Below, in pieces: positions 63,999 through 64,000 of a stretch of DNA of 64,000 nucleotides. The notes beneath the pieces were generated by a model that made no database searches, was not told where the DNA came from, and worked only from the letters and a program-made list of their open reading frames with translations. The DNA is from Holophagales bacterium (GTDB lineage: Bacteria; Acidobacteriota; Thermoanaerobaculia; Multivoradales; Multivoraceae): the NCBI GenBank assembly GCA_009837885.1, contig VXSP01000013.1, positions 1 through 64,000 of the forward strand. Direction: 5' to 3'. The first letter of the stretch is position 1; every line of letters begins with the position of its first letter. The position numbers and the translations under genes were made by a program.

Positions 63999-64000
63999 TG

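Overview
The window is a gene-dense, high-GC (roughly two-thirds G+C by eye) bacterial chromosome segment with 55 supported protein genes, no rRNA or tRNA that I can see, and no CRISPR array. An Oar-type TonB receptor with an N-terminal carboxypeptidase-regulatory domain, a tricorn-type S41 protease, a sulfatase-TPR lipoprotein, an ECF sigma/VWA pair and many paired SDR/thiolase/acyl-CoA enzymes together suggest an Acidobacteriota-like, aerobic heterotroph. That is inference; Gemmatimonadota or another deep lineage is possible. Many genes overlap their neighbours by ATGA, GTGA or CTGA, so translational coupling is common.

Layout. 1-6.6 kb: secreted SwmB/PKD protein (runs off the left edge) coupled to a LuxR regulator, uppP, a periplasmic FKBP isomerase, a two-component system and an alpha/beta hydrolase. 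6.7-12.8 kb: sulfatase-TPR lipoprotein, an ICMT-like methyltransferase, then divergent homocysteine methyltransferase and O-acetylhomoserine sulfhydrylase genes (methionine), and a second hydrolase that the ORF track misses for most of its length. 12.8-16.4 kb: ECF sigma factor with VWA protein, and an XRE/nucleotidyltransferase toxin-antitoxin-like pair. 16.5-34.7 kb: sugar isomerase/epimerase, VOC protein, TonB receptor, VapBC, SLC13-type transporter with four RCK_C domains, two SDRs, P1 and M20 peptidases, class III aminotransferase, thiolase plus an HMGS-like/DUF35 fusion, orphan amino-acid-type binding protein and histidine phosphatase.

34.7-42.6 kb is the most distinctive part. A UGSC-motif selenoprotein (36263-36778, in-frame UGA followed by a SECIS-like hairpin; split into two ORFs in the track) is divergent from a thioredoxin-fused partner and followed by an MBL-fold hydrolase, a CoxG-like membrane protein and a three-subunit molybdenum hydroxylase (form II CoxL-like, order S-L-M) with a long hairpin between L and M. 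42.6-43.8 kb: a small TPR gene lies between two inverted copies of a 175-bp MITE-like element.

43.9-52 kb: acyl-CoA dehydrogenase, then an operon of a catalytically dead GAPDH paralogue, canonical GAPDH and pyruvate kinase, then malate synthase with a GlcF-like protein. 52-59 kb: tricorn protease, PQQ-like propeller protein, glycosyltransferase fused to a membrane domain. 59.1-64 kb looks like an accessory stretch: DUF2442/DUF4160 pair, a 906-residue protein of unknown function with a DUF2325-like C-terminus, a lower-GC membrane protein and small antitoxin-like genes.

A composite palindromic repeat of REP/BIME type occurs at least eight times, always between genes.
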